DNA of 64,000 nucleotides. Source: Thermococcus sp. SY098. Its GTDB lineage: Archaea > Methanobacteriota_B > Thermococci > Thermococcales > Thermococcaceae. Below the pieces are notes generated by a model. The model worked only from the letters and a program-made list of their open reading frames with translations. It made no database searches and was not told where the DNA came from. This document shows, one piece after another, positions 55,244 through 64,000 of the stretch (position 1 is its first letter; every line of letters begins with the position of its first letter). The DNA is taken from NCBI RefSeq assembly GCF_035621495.1, contig NZ_CP141821.1, positions 1,082,760-1,146,759 of the forward strand, written 5' to 3'. The translations under genes were made by a program, and so were the position numbers.

Positions 55244-56614
55244 TCATTTTATGAAGCTTATTGCCTTGTCTATGTCATTTTTATAAGCTCTGAGATATCT
55301 CTTACATGCATTTTCCCATGTAAAGACTTCCTTTGCTCTCCTCTTCCCATTAACTCTCATTTTCTTCAGCAGTTCTGGGTTTTCCTCTCTAAGCTTTGCC
55401 ATCCTAAGCATTGCCTGAGCTAAAGCAAAGGCATCCCTTGGAGGAACTAACAGACCAGTTGCATTTTCTTCATCCTCATCCAAGCTCACTATAGTATCCT
55501 TAATACCCCCAACCGCTGAACCTATTGGGATTGCTCCCAAACACATTGCTTCCATCTGCACAAGACCAAAGGGTTCAAAGTATGAAGGAATCACAACAAA
55601 ATCCACACTACCGTAGAGCTCTCTCGTAAACTCCCTCTTGAGCATCTTAGTGATAACCTTCACATTGTTTGGATATTTGCTCTCCATTGTGTGAGCCCAG
55701 TTCTCAAGCTCTGGATCACCTTTTCCAATGATGATAAACCTCATCTTTGAGAACTCTTGAGGATAGCTTTCAGCTAAAATTTTGATAGCCCTTAAAAGGG
55801 TGTCAACTCCTTTCTGTGCCTTATCAAATCTACCTATGAACATAAAAGCAATCCCATCGCTCAAGTCTAAGCTTTCAAGTATCTTTTTCCTTCTCTCTTC
55901 TCTTGGTAAATCCTTGTTTTCCAAAAATTCTTCGTTCCAGAAGTCACAGGCTATACCATTGAAGACATGTGTAACTTTGCCTTCAAACATACCAAAGAAT
56001 GCCCATTCCTCCCAAAGATAACTTTTGCTAACTGTTGTAACAAGATCAGCGATATAGCAGAGCGTGTGTTCTGGATCTATGTCTGGATAAGGAGCTAATT
56101 CTCCCAAATTAGCCATGTGGAAATAATAAGCTGGAACCTTGGATTTGTTCAGGCGGTGAATGGTTGCAACAAGATGTATTTGGAAATATTTTTTCAAAAG
56201 ACCTGCAGCAAAGACGGTGTGCCAGTCGTGGGCATGAATTACTTCAGGCTTTCCTTCGTTCTCTATGATTTTGTTCAGCAGTCCAACGCTTGCTTTTCCA
56301 AAGTGCACAGCTTTGCTCAGCATGCCCTCCCATCCTGGACCATAAACATCGGGGTTGTCTAAAAGAGGATCACTAATTGAAAAGACCCTAACTCCATTTT
56401 GTTTCCTCTCATAAACCTTGACATCCCACACATGGCCTGAGACGTCTATTTTAAAACTTGTGTATTCTTTTCCCTCTTTGAAGCCGTGAGATGGAGTAAA
56501 GACAAGCACTTCGTTGCCAAGCTCTGCTAAGGTTTCGGCTATGCTGGTTATCGCCTCAGCAAGTCCCCCAACTTTCACTGGTAGATACTCAAACCCAAGC
56601 ATTAATATTCTCAT
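55244..56614 (-). CDS. glgA: Glycogen synthase (GT5)
   Basis: About 456 residues. KVGGLAEAI near the N-terminus binds the sugar nucleotide, and the second domain has GRFDKAQKGVDTLLRA and PSYFEPFGLVQMEAMCLG. It extends alpha-1,4-glucan from UDP- or ADP-glucose. ATG 56614 follows GGTGCTGGAA. Only 11 bases after the regulator gene, so both are in one operon; a C/D sRNA abuts its end on the other strand. Confidence 0.92.
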   Translation of the reverse strand: MRILMLGFEYLPVKVGGLAEAITSIAETLAELGNEVLVFTPSHGFKEGKEYTSFKIDVSGHVWDVKVYERKQNGVRVFSISDPLLDNPDVYGPGWEGMLSKAVHFGKASVGLLNKIIENEGKPEVIHAHDWHTVFAAGLLKKYFQIHLVATIHRLNKSKVPAYYFHMANLGELAPYPDIDPEHTLCYIADLVTTVSKSYLWEEWAFFGMFEGKVTHVFNGIACDFWNEEFLENKDLPREERRKKILESLDLSDGIAFMFIGRFDKAQKGVDTLLRAIKILAESYPQEFSKMRFIIIGKGDPELENWAHTMESKYPNNVKVITKMLKREFTRELYGSVDFVVIPSYFEPFGLVQMEAMCLGAIPIGSAVGGIKDTIVSLDEDEENATGLLVPPRDAFALAQAMLRMAKLREENPELLKKMRVNGKRRAKEVFTWENACKRYLRAYKNDIDKAISFIK

Positions 56615-56625
56615 TTCCAGCACCT

Positions 56626-57648
56626 CTAATCCAATAGTATGAATTTCTCCCCCTCGACATCTTCAAAGTAACTGCCGAGCCCTCCAACTTTCCACTTTTT
56701 ATTTCCATCATCAACAACCACACTTGCTATGAGTGGGGTGTACTCAAACTCTATGACCTTTCCTCTTAGTGTTATTGTGTCCTTGTTTTCTACAAGCTTT
56801 CCAATTACTTCAATCTCCCTTGGGAGACTTGTTTGCTTAAGCAGGGTTATCAGCGTTCTAATATTCACAAGCTGAAGAGGCTTTTTCAGTTTGTCATAAT
56901 TCACAGGCTTGATTATTGTGCTGTTATCAAGGTAAATCGTGTAGAACCAGTGCATGTAGTTCTGAATGAGCTTCGCCGACTTCGCCCAGAAGGAATAGAA
57001 CTTCTCTTTTCTTCTGTCCCTTGGAAGGGCTCCAAAGAAAAGCGCATAGTCAATATCCCCGATAATCCAGCTTGCCATAAGCCACGGTGCGCCCCCGCTT
57101 CTTGCAAGAATTATGTTATCCTTTTCGAGCCACTCTGGAATCTCTTCAAAATTGCTGATTATAACAAAAACCACATCTTTCCTCTTTTTGATCTCCTCCT
57201 TAAGTAGCAGGAGAAACTCAAAAGGAGTGTTTATTAAAACCTCATATTTTGCAGTTCTTATTATATATTCAGCCCTCTCGAGGGTGTTATCAAAACCGTG
57301 GATCGTCCATATTTCAGGCAAATCTTCTCCATGAACAGATCTATACAGCTCCAAAAATGCCTTCTTAAGCTCTTCAATGTCCGCTATCAGATCTTCTTTA
57401 ATTTTTTCAAGAACAACCTCGGGATTCACGGGCTTGTATAGTCTCGGTGTGCCGTGCATTATATCAACGAATCCCTTTCTGTGAAGAGAGCTCAATACAT
57501 CATAAACTCTCGTGTGTGGGATGCCGCTCTCCTTTGTTATATCCGTTGCTTTGCTCGGGCCAAGCTTAAGAAGGGTTATATACGCCAAACTTTCATATTT
57601 TGTCAACCCGAGTTTCTGAAGCTTTTCGATGATCTCTTCCTCCTTCAT
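56626..57648 (-). CDS. tgr: TrmB-family sugar regulator (Tgr/TrmBL1 type)
   Basis: About 340 residues: N-terminal winged helix (LQKLGLTKYESLAYITLLKLG, ATDITKESGIPHTRVYDVLSSLHRKGFVD), a central helical part and a C-terminal sugar-binding region. Orthologues Tgr/TrmBL1 control glycolytic and maltodextrin genes through TGM sites; two such sites lie nearby. ATG 57648 follows GAGGGGGT with normal spacing; ATG 57654 overlaps the site. Confidence 0.9.
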   Translation of the reverse strand: MKEEEIIEKLQKLGLTKYESLAYITLLKLGPSKATDITKESGIPHTRVYDVLSSLHRKGFVDIMHGTPRLYKPVNPEVVLEKIKEDLIADIEELKKAFLELYRSVHGEDLPEIWTIHGFDNTLERAEYIIRTAKYEVLINTPFEFLLLLKEEIKKRKDVVFVIISNFEEIPEWLEKDNIILARSGGAPWLMASWIIGDIDYALFFGALPRDRRKEKFYSFWAKSAKLIQNYMHWFYTIYLDNSTIIKPVNYDKLKKPLQLVNIRTLITLLKQTSLPREIEVIGKLVENKDTITLRGKVIEFEYTPLIASVVVDDGNKKWKVGGLGSYFEDVEGEKFILLD

Positions 57649-57706
57649 CTCCATACCCCCTCAAATTTTTAAACATATCATAACTAATCTTCACTGGATA
57701 AAGTTT

Positions 57707-57723
57707 AATCATTATTGGTGATA
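57707..57723. promoter_or_regulatory. TGM-like operator in front of the GH13 gene
   Basis: AATCAT-TATTG-GTGATA matches TATCAC-N5-GTGATA at 10 of 12 fixed bases. It lies between the divergent regulator and GH13 genes, close to both starts, as expected for Tgr control. Confidence 0.65.
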
Positions 57724-57746
57724 TACTCCTACTTAAGGTGTTTTGC

Positions 57747-59726
57747 ATGTATAAGATTTTCGGCTTTAAAGAAGATGAGTACCTCGGCAAGGTTGCAGAA
57801 GTGGAGTTTAGCATACCCAAAAGCGGAAGTTATGCCTATCTCCTCGGAAATTTTAATGCCTTCAATGAGGGAAGCTTCCGCATGAAAGAAAAAAGAGGCA
57901 GATGGAGTGTAACAATCGAACTTCCAGAGGGGATTTGGTATTACGCCTTTTCCATTGACGGTGTTTTCACATTAGATCCAGAAAACGAGGAAAGACATAC
58001 ATACAGGAGACATTCGTATAAATTTGAACGGACTGTTAATACTGCCACGATATTTTCAGGAGAAAAATTTTATCACAGCACATCCTTAATCTACGTCTAT
58101 TCGTCTGAAGGTGCAACACATATCCGTCTTAGAGCTATAAAAGGTGCAGCCAAAAAGGTGTTTCTGATTTCTGATCAAAAATATGAGATGGAAAAGAAGG
58201 CGCAAGATGACCTCTTTGAATACTTTGAAGCAGTCTTGCCCGGAAAAGACGAACTTGAGTATTATTTCCAAATTCATACGGCAGATGGTATTATTGATTA
58301 TGGAGACTTTAAGGTGGATTTCAATGAGCAAAAGGGAAGGTTTAAGCCCCCTGTCTGGGTTTTTGATAGGGTCGTCTATCAGATAATGCCAGATCGCTTT
58401 GCCAAGGGCAATCCAGAAAACGATCCACACGATTGTATTGAGTTTGGTATCGGTCATTACGGCGGCGATCTTGAGGGAATCATAAAGAAACTTAACCACA
58501 TTGAAGAACTCGGCGTTAATGCCCTTTACCTAACACCAATATTTGAGTCCATGACATATCACGGCTACGATATCACCGATTATTTCCACGTTGCTGAGAA
58601 GTTTGGGGGGGACGAGACATTCAAACAACTGGTTGACGAGCTGAAAAAGAGAGACATCAAACTAATCCTTGATGGGGTTTTTCACCATACAAGCTTTTTC
58701 CATCCATACTTCCAAGACATCCTTGAAAAAGGAAAAGAAAGCAAGTACAGAAACTTCTATCGTATCCTTAACTTCCCTGTGGTTTCTGAAGACTTCTTGA
58801 AAGCTATCCACTCCAATGAACCTTGGCTTAAAAAGCATCGGGAACTTAAAAAATCCAAATGGAACTATGAAAGTTTCTTTTCAGTCTGGTTAATGCCTCG
58901 CTTAAATCATGAAAATCCAGAGGTCAGAATGTTTATACGCACTGTGATAAAATACTGGCTTGAGAAGGGAGCAGATGGGTGGAGGTTAGATGTCGCTCAC
59001 GGTGTTCCACCAGAAGTATGGCGAGAGATTAGGAAAGACATTCAAGAAGGTGCATACCTTATAGGAGAAGTCATGGACGATGGTCGTTTATGGCTCTTTG
59101 ACAAGTTCCACGGAACAATGAACTACCCTTTGTATGAGGCACTTTTGAGATTCTTTGTTTACGATGAAATTACTGCCGAAGAATTCCTCAACTGGCTTGA
59201 GCTTTTGAGTGTTTATTACGGACCGGCAGAATACACCATGTACAATTTTCTTGACAACCATGATGTGGAGCGCTTTTTAGGACTCGTTAGAGATAAAAGG
59301 AAATATCTCTGTGCCCTAACATTTCTGATGACATACAAGGGAATTCCAGCTATATACTACGGCGACGAGGTTGGCTTAGAGAACATGAACGTTCCCTCTA
59401 TGGAAGTATCAAGGACACCCATGAAGTGGGACGCAAATAAGTGGGATAAAGAGCTCCTCAAAGCTACAAAGGAGCTGATAAGCCTAAGAAAGACAAGCAA
59501 AGCTTTGCAGAAAGGTATTTTTAAACCGGTTAAGTTCAAAGATAAACTGCTTGTCTATAAAAGGACATTAGACAATGAAAGCATTTTAGTGGCAATCAAC
59601 TATTCAGAGAAAAAGTATCATCTAAGTCTACCGTCTTCCTTTGAGCTGCTCTTCCAAAATGGATCCTTTAACGAAGCAAACATGCAATTGGGCCCATTTT
59701 CCAGTATTGTTGCTAAAGGATTGTAG
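57747..59726 (+). CDS. Cyclomaltodextrinase/neopullulanase (GH13)
   Basis: About 659 residues, no signal peptide, so cytosolic. An N-terminal carbohydrate domain (FSIPKSGSYAYLLGNFN) precedes the GH13 barrel. Catalytic residues: Asp415 in GWRLDVAH, Glu441 in IGEVMDDG and Asp506 in FLDNHDVERF. It hydrolyses imported maltodextrins or cyclodextrins. ATG 57747 follows AAGGTG; GTG 57738 overlaps it. Related to the P. furiosus amylase of the same locus. Confidence 0.9.
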   Translation: MYKIFGFKEDEYLGKVAEVEFSIPKSGSYAYLLGNFNAFNEGSFRMKEKRGRWSVTIELPEGIWYYAFSIDGVFTLDPENEERHTYRRHSYKFERTVNTATIFSGEKFYHSTSLIYVYSSEGATHIRLRAIKGAAKKVFLISDQKYEMEKKAQDDLFEYFEAVLPGKDELEYYFQIHTADGIIDYGDFKVDFNEQKGRFKPPVWVFDRVVYQIMPDRFAKGNPENDPHDCIEFGIGHYGGDLEGIIKKLNHIEELGVNALYLTPIFESMTYHGYDITDYFHVAEKFGGDETFKQLVDELKKRDIKLILDGVFHHTSFFHPYFQDILEKGKESKYRNFYRILNFPVVSEDFLKAIHSNEPWLKKHRELKKSKWNYESFFSVWLMPRLNHENPEVRMFIRTVIKYWLEKGADGWRLDVAHGVPPEVWREIRKDIQEGAYLIGEVMDDGRLWLFDKFHGTMNYPLYEALLRFFVYDEITAEEFLNWLELLSVYYGPAEYTMYNFLDNHDVERFLGLVRDKRKYLCALTFLMTYKGIPAIYYGDEVGLENMNVPSMEVSRTPMKWDANKWDKELLKATKELISLRKTSKALQKGIFKPVKFKDKLLVYKRTLDNESILVAINYSEKKYHLSLPSSFELLFQNGSFNEANMQLGPFSSIVAKGL

Positions 59727-59880
59727 TCTGCAGCTAAACTTGATGACAGCGCTTAGTTCTGGAAAATACTACCGTGAAATTCAAGCTGAGGCTTTTTCCA
59801 ACCAATGCCTTATCTTCCTATTCTTGACATTATTGCTCCTTTTAGTGCATATGTCAATTCACAGACAATAGAGCGTAAGG

Positions 59881-59903
59881 TATATATATCACTGAGAATG
59901 ATA
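59881..59903 (+). promoter_or_regulatory. TATA box and TGM operator of malE
   Basis: TATATATA (59881-59888) overlaps TATCAC-TGAGA-ATGATA (59887-59903), which matches the TGM at 11 of 12 fixed bases. The operator is between TATA and the expected start of transcription, the repression position. Confidence 0.75.
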
Positions 59904-59937
59904 CCTACTTTGAAATGTTCAATTGGGGTGAAGGTAG

Positions 59938-61287
<1,350 letters not shown>

Positions 61288-61327
61288 GACTCCTCTTTTT
61301 TGTTTAATTTTATGAATGAGGTGAAAA

Positions 61328-62224
61328 ATGATGAAAAAGACAACAGTAGTTGCACTGTTTCTAATTCTTCCGGGCATAGTTGCATTCCTCACATTCAACT
61401 TGTGGCCGATAGTTTATTCAATATATATTGCATTCACAAATGCCCAGCTTGGAAACTTCCCCATTGAGTCCACTAAACAGTTGCAGTTTGTTGGATTGGA
61501 GAATTTTAAATGGGCGTTGAGTGACGAAAAATTTAGACGAGCCTTTCTATGGACATGGTTTTTTGTGCTTACAAGTGTGACACTGAAAGTTTCTTCTGGG
61601 ATATTCCTGAGCATTTTGTATAACAATAAATATGTGAGAGGCAGACTTTTTTATAGATCTCTTCTAATAATCCCCTGGGCGTTGCCTTTGCTCTTTTCAA
61701 TCACCGTTTGGAGATTTATGTTCGATCCTGTTTTTGGACCAATAAATATTGTACTAAAGTCACTTGGGATTTCAAATCCTCCAAACTGGATCAATGATCC
61801 ATGGTGGGGGTTTATAGCCCTTAACATAATCGAGGTCTGGCTTGCATATCCATTCATGATGACGGTAATCACAGCTGCTCTGCAATCAGTTCCGGATACC
61901 CTAATTGAAGCAGCAATAATTGATGGAGCAACATACTGGCAACGTTTGAGACATGTTGTAATCCCGATAGTTAGCAAACCCATAGCCTTTGCCACAATTC
62001 TAACATCAGCAGCAAGCTTCCAGTACTTTATGGTACCCTATCTCTACAACGCCGGGCTCTTCGAGGACAAGTTCCTCCTGCTATACGGATTCAGAAAGGC
62101 ATTCGGAGCATCACCACATTACGGAAGAGCTGCGGCAATAATGGTAATTGCAACCCTTGTCTTAGCGGTTTACATGTACGTCAACGTTAAAATAACAAAG
62201 CTACAGGAGGGTGCCAAGGGATGA
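61328..62224 (+). CDS. malF: Maltodextrin ABC permease MalF
   Basis: A 298-residue permease, six helices, EAA loop EAAIIDGATYWQRLRHVVIP. Overlaps malG by four bases. GGTGAAAA precedes its two adjacent ATGs. Shorter than bacterial MalF, as in other archaea. Confidence 0.92.
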   Translation: MMKKTTVVALFLILPGIVAFLTFNLWPIVYSIYIAFTNAQLGNFPIESTKQLQFVGLENFKWALSDEKFRRAFLWTWFFVLTSVTLKVSSGIFLSILYNNKYVRGRLFYRSLLIIPWALPLLFSITVWRFMFDPVFGPINIVLKSLGISNPPNWINDPWWGFIALNIIEVWLAYPFMMTVITAALQSVPDTLIEAAIIDGATYWQRLRHVVIPIVSKPIAFATILTSAASFQYFMVPYLYNAGLFEDKFLLLYGFRKAFGASPHYGRAAAIMVIATLVLAVYMYVNVKITKLQEGAKG

Positions 62225-63480
62225 ATATCAGATTGCCAAAAAGGAGGGGCGAAGTCATTAAGGCATTCGCAGTAACTTTAGTGGCCATTCTTATAATGTT
62301 CGTTATTCTCTTCCCAGTCTACTACATCTTTACAGTCTCTATAAAACCGGTTTCAACTTTAGCAACTACTGAGCTTACACTAATTCCCAAAAACATAACT
62401 GCTGAAGCGTATAAAGAAGTCCTCTTTGGATTTGAAGGTAGCAAAATTTCAGCAAACTTTACTGGAAAAATGGAAGGAAATGGAAAACTTGATGGAAACA
62501 TCTTGTATGTGACAAACGGAAGGATAATAGGGACAGTAAAGGCAGGACCATTCACAGCGTTAAGATTTGAAATTCCTTTTAAGGAGGTCAAATTTAGAGT
62601 CGGACAGAACGGCTCCAAAGAGGGGCCGTTTAATGGAGAAATCACCGGTGCCTTTAGATTAACGAGGATCAACAAAGACGGCTCTATAGGTTTCGCTGTG
62701 GTGAAGAATGTCAAATTGGAAAATGGAAGAATCAATGGGATTACAGTTAGCGGGACAATGGAAAGATACATAGTAGCACGAAACACAGGAGCTGTAGAGA
62801 TAACCGCAGTTGGGAAGTTTGTTAACTCAGTGTTCTTTGGTCACCTTAAGAACAGCCTGTTCATAGCAGGATTTACAGTGATACTAACATTGTTCTTTGT
62901 GATCCCTGCAGCATATGCCTTTTCAAGGCTTAAGTTCTTCGGAAGAGAGCACGTCCTGTACTTCTACTTGATGTTCACCCAAGTAGCTGGAGGTCTGGGG
63001 ATAGCGGGATTAATAGCCCTCTACGGCATGATTGTCAAACTTGGACTATACGACAAACTGCCCGTTCTGTCCCTTATATATGCAGCAGGAAGTGTTCCGT
63101 TCAATACATGGCTTCTTAAAGGATACATAGACTCAATAAGTCCAGATTTCGATGAAGCAGCTCTTGTGGATGGAGCGAGTTACCTACAGATCATCAGGTA
63201 TGTTCTCCTGCCCATGGCGCTTCCTGGAATAGCCACTGTAGCAATTTTTGCATTTATCGGGGGATGGACAGAATTCATCTTGGCAAATCTTCTACTTACA
63301 GAGGCGAATCAACCACTTTCAGTTTGGATTTACCTCCTCATGGGAGGAATTGGAAGAGGGATTGACTGGAATTATTTTGCAGCTGCTGCATTGCTGTTCG
63401 CGTTACCGGTATTTATAATGTTTATGTTAGCTCAAAACTACGTCAGAAGTGGTCTGACAGTTGGAGGATTAAAAGAATGA
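62221..63480 (+). CDS. malG: Maltodextrin ABC permease MalG with extracytoplasmic insert
   Basis: A 419-residue permease. After helix 1 (about 14-38), an extra ~125-residue beta-rich domain (about 71-198) is inserted before helix 2. The EAA loop EAALVDGASYLQIIRYVLLP is intact. A typical MalG has about 280-300 residues, so the insert is notable. GGAGGGTGCC precedes its ATG. Confidence 0.9.
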   Translation: MNIRLPKRRGEVIKAFAVTLVAILIMFVILFPVYYIFTVSIKPVSTLATTELTLIPKNITAEAYKEVLFGFEGSKISANFTGKMEGNGKLDGNILYVTNGRIIGTVKAGPFTALRFEIPFKEVKFRVGQNGSKEGPFNGEITGAFRLTRINKDGSIGFAVVKNVKLENGRINGITVSGTMERYIVARNTGAVEITAVGKFVNSVFFGHLKNSLFIAGFTVILTLFFVIPAAYAFSRLKFFGREHVLYFYLMFTQVAGGLGIAGLIALYGMIVKLGLYDKLPVLSLIYAAGSVPFNTWLLKGYIDSISPDFDEAALVDGASYLQIIRYVLLPMALPGIATVAIFAFIGGWTEFILANLLLTEANQPLSVWIYLLMGGIGRGIDWNYFAAAALLFALPVFIMFMLAQNYVRSGLTVGGLKE

Positions 63481-63490
63481 GGTGAATGGA

Positions 63491-64000
63491 ATGAGGAAGG
63501 TGTTTTCCATACTTGCAATTTTTTTAGTTCTCTTCAGCACTTTGGCAGTTCCAGCCAAGGGTGAAGAACCAAAGCCGCTAAATGTTATAATAGTGTGGCA
63601 CCAGCATCAGCCATATTACTATGACCCAATTCAAGATATATACACAAGACCATGGGTTAGGCTTCATGCGGCAAACAACTACTGGAAGATGGCGTATTAT
63701 CTGAGCAAGTATCCCGAAGTACACGCTACAATCGATTTGTCCGGTTCATTAATTGCTCAATTAGCAGATTACATGAACGGTAAAAAAGACACATACCAGA
63801 TAATCACAGAGAAGATTGCGAATGGAGAGCCATTAAGCATAGACGACAAGTGGTTTATGCTCCAAGCACCTGGAGGATTCTTTGACCACACCATTCCATG
63901 GAATGGAGAACCAGTTACAGACAAAAACGGAAACCCAATAAGGAGCTTCTGGAAGCGCTATACAGAACTCAAAGACAAGAGAAACAAAGCATTTGCAATG
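63491..64000 (+). CDS. apu: Amylopullulanase, 5' end only
   Basis: The visible 170 residues begin with a signal peptide (MRKVFSILAIFLVLFSTLAVPAKG) and the GH57 motif WHQHQPYY, then RPWVRLHAANNYWKMA and LSGSLIAQL. Related secreted GH57 enzymes in this locus cleave alpha-1,4 and alpha-1,6 bonds of starch. The gene continues past the right edge. GAGGTGAATGGA precedes ATG 63491. Confidence 0.9.
   Translation, partial: MRKVFSILAIFLVLFSTLAVPAKGEEPKPLNVIIVWHQHQPYYYDPIQDIYTRPWVRLHAANNYWKMAYYLSKYPEVHATIDLSGSLIAQLADYMNGKKDTYQIITEKIANGEPLSIDDKWFMLQAPGGFFDHTIPWNGEPVTDKNGNPIRSFWKRYTELKDKRNKAFAM

Noticed and set aside
57738-57746. GTG start of the GH13 gene
   Set aside because: It overlaps the AAGGTG site; ATG 57747 has correct spacing.
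59735-59800. Possible second C/D box RNA (TTGATGA ... CTGA)
   Set aside because: D' would be CTGG, C' is poor and the second guide is only about six bases; no closing stem.

Overview
The window is chromosomal DNA of a hyperthermophilic euryarchaeon of the order Thermococcales, very probably a Thermococcus. The main reasons are a family B DNA polymerase of the KOD/Pfu type carrying two inteins, a Tgr/TrmB-type sugar regulator beside a maltodextrin cluster (malE-malF-malG and an amylopullulanase start), the archaeal wyosine enzyme Taw3, UPF0147, DUF373, DUF2391, DUF4152 and DHH/S1/OB proteins, archaeal TATA boxes, and Shine-Dalgarno sites of the GGTGA/GGAGG type. Gene density is high and no gene-free stretch exceeds about 300 bases. 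No rRNA, insertion sequence or CRISPR array was seen.

Layout. 1-2.7 kb: 3' end of gcvT, taw3, tRNA-His(GUG), a KaiC-like protein without a P-loop, and a small winged-helix-like protein. 2.9-7.3 kb: an amidase gene broken by a frameshift, then a glucose-type ABC importer (two permeases and a lipoprotein) without its own ATPase. 7.5-15.2 kb: a polyprenol/dolichol-kinase-like protein; a possible malate module (malic enzyme, TctA-like permease with a small membrane partner, Ldh2-type malate/lactate dehydrogenase); and a ThiP/ThiQ-like ABC transporter. 15.3-27.7 kb: purine permease, DtxR-type regulator, class II aldolase, UPF0147, cobalamin adenosyltransferase, exported DUF4932 metallopeptidase, DmpA-type peptidase with a tiny membrane ORF, endonuclease IV, a coiled-coil protein, DUF373, a thiamine-binding-like protein, AMMECR1, and a frameshifted MFS gene.

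27.7-33.7 kb holds an RsmB-like rRNA methylase and polB with inteins in motif A and motif C. 33.8-39.4 kb: a winged-helix/PLD-like protein, a tight DUF2391-Toprim-HAD operon, an S-layer-like secreted protein and a DUF998 membrane protein. 39.6-49.2 kb: two tandem MFS paralogs, a multidomain DHH phosphoesterase, a PadR-MFS efflux operon with an inverted-repeat operator, a hotdog thioesterase, nicotinamidase and an AI-2E permease. 49.3-55.2 kb: two paralogous proteins of unknown family, DUF4152, an indolepyruvate oxidoreductase alpha subunit without a neighbouring beta subunit, a MazG-YbaK fusion and a HIT hydrolase. A previously unlisted C/D box sRNA lies at 55186-55243.

55.2-64 kb is a starch and maltodextrin locus: a TrmB/Tgr regulator and glycogen synthase on one strand, and a cyclomaltodextrinase/neopullulanase, MalE, MalF, MalG and the start of an amylopullulanase on the other. 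Two TGM-like operators (TATCAC-N5-GTGATA type) lie in front of the GH13 gene and malE, where the regulator would be expected to bind. The operon probably continues beyond the window into a malK ATPase.
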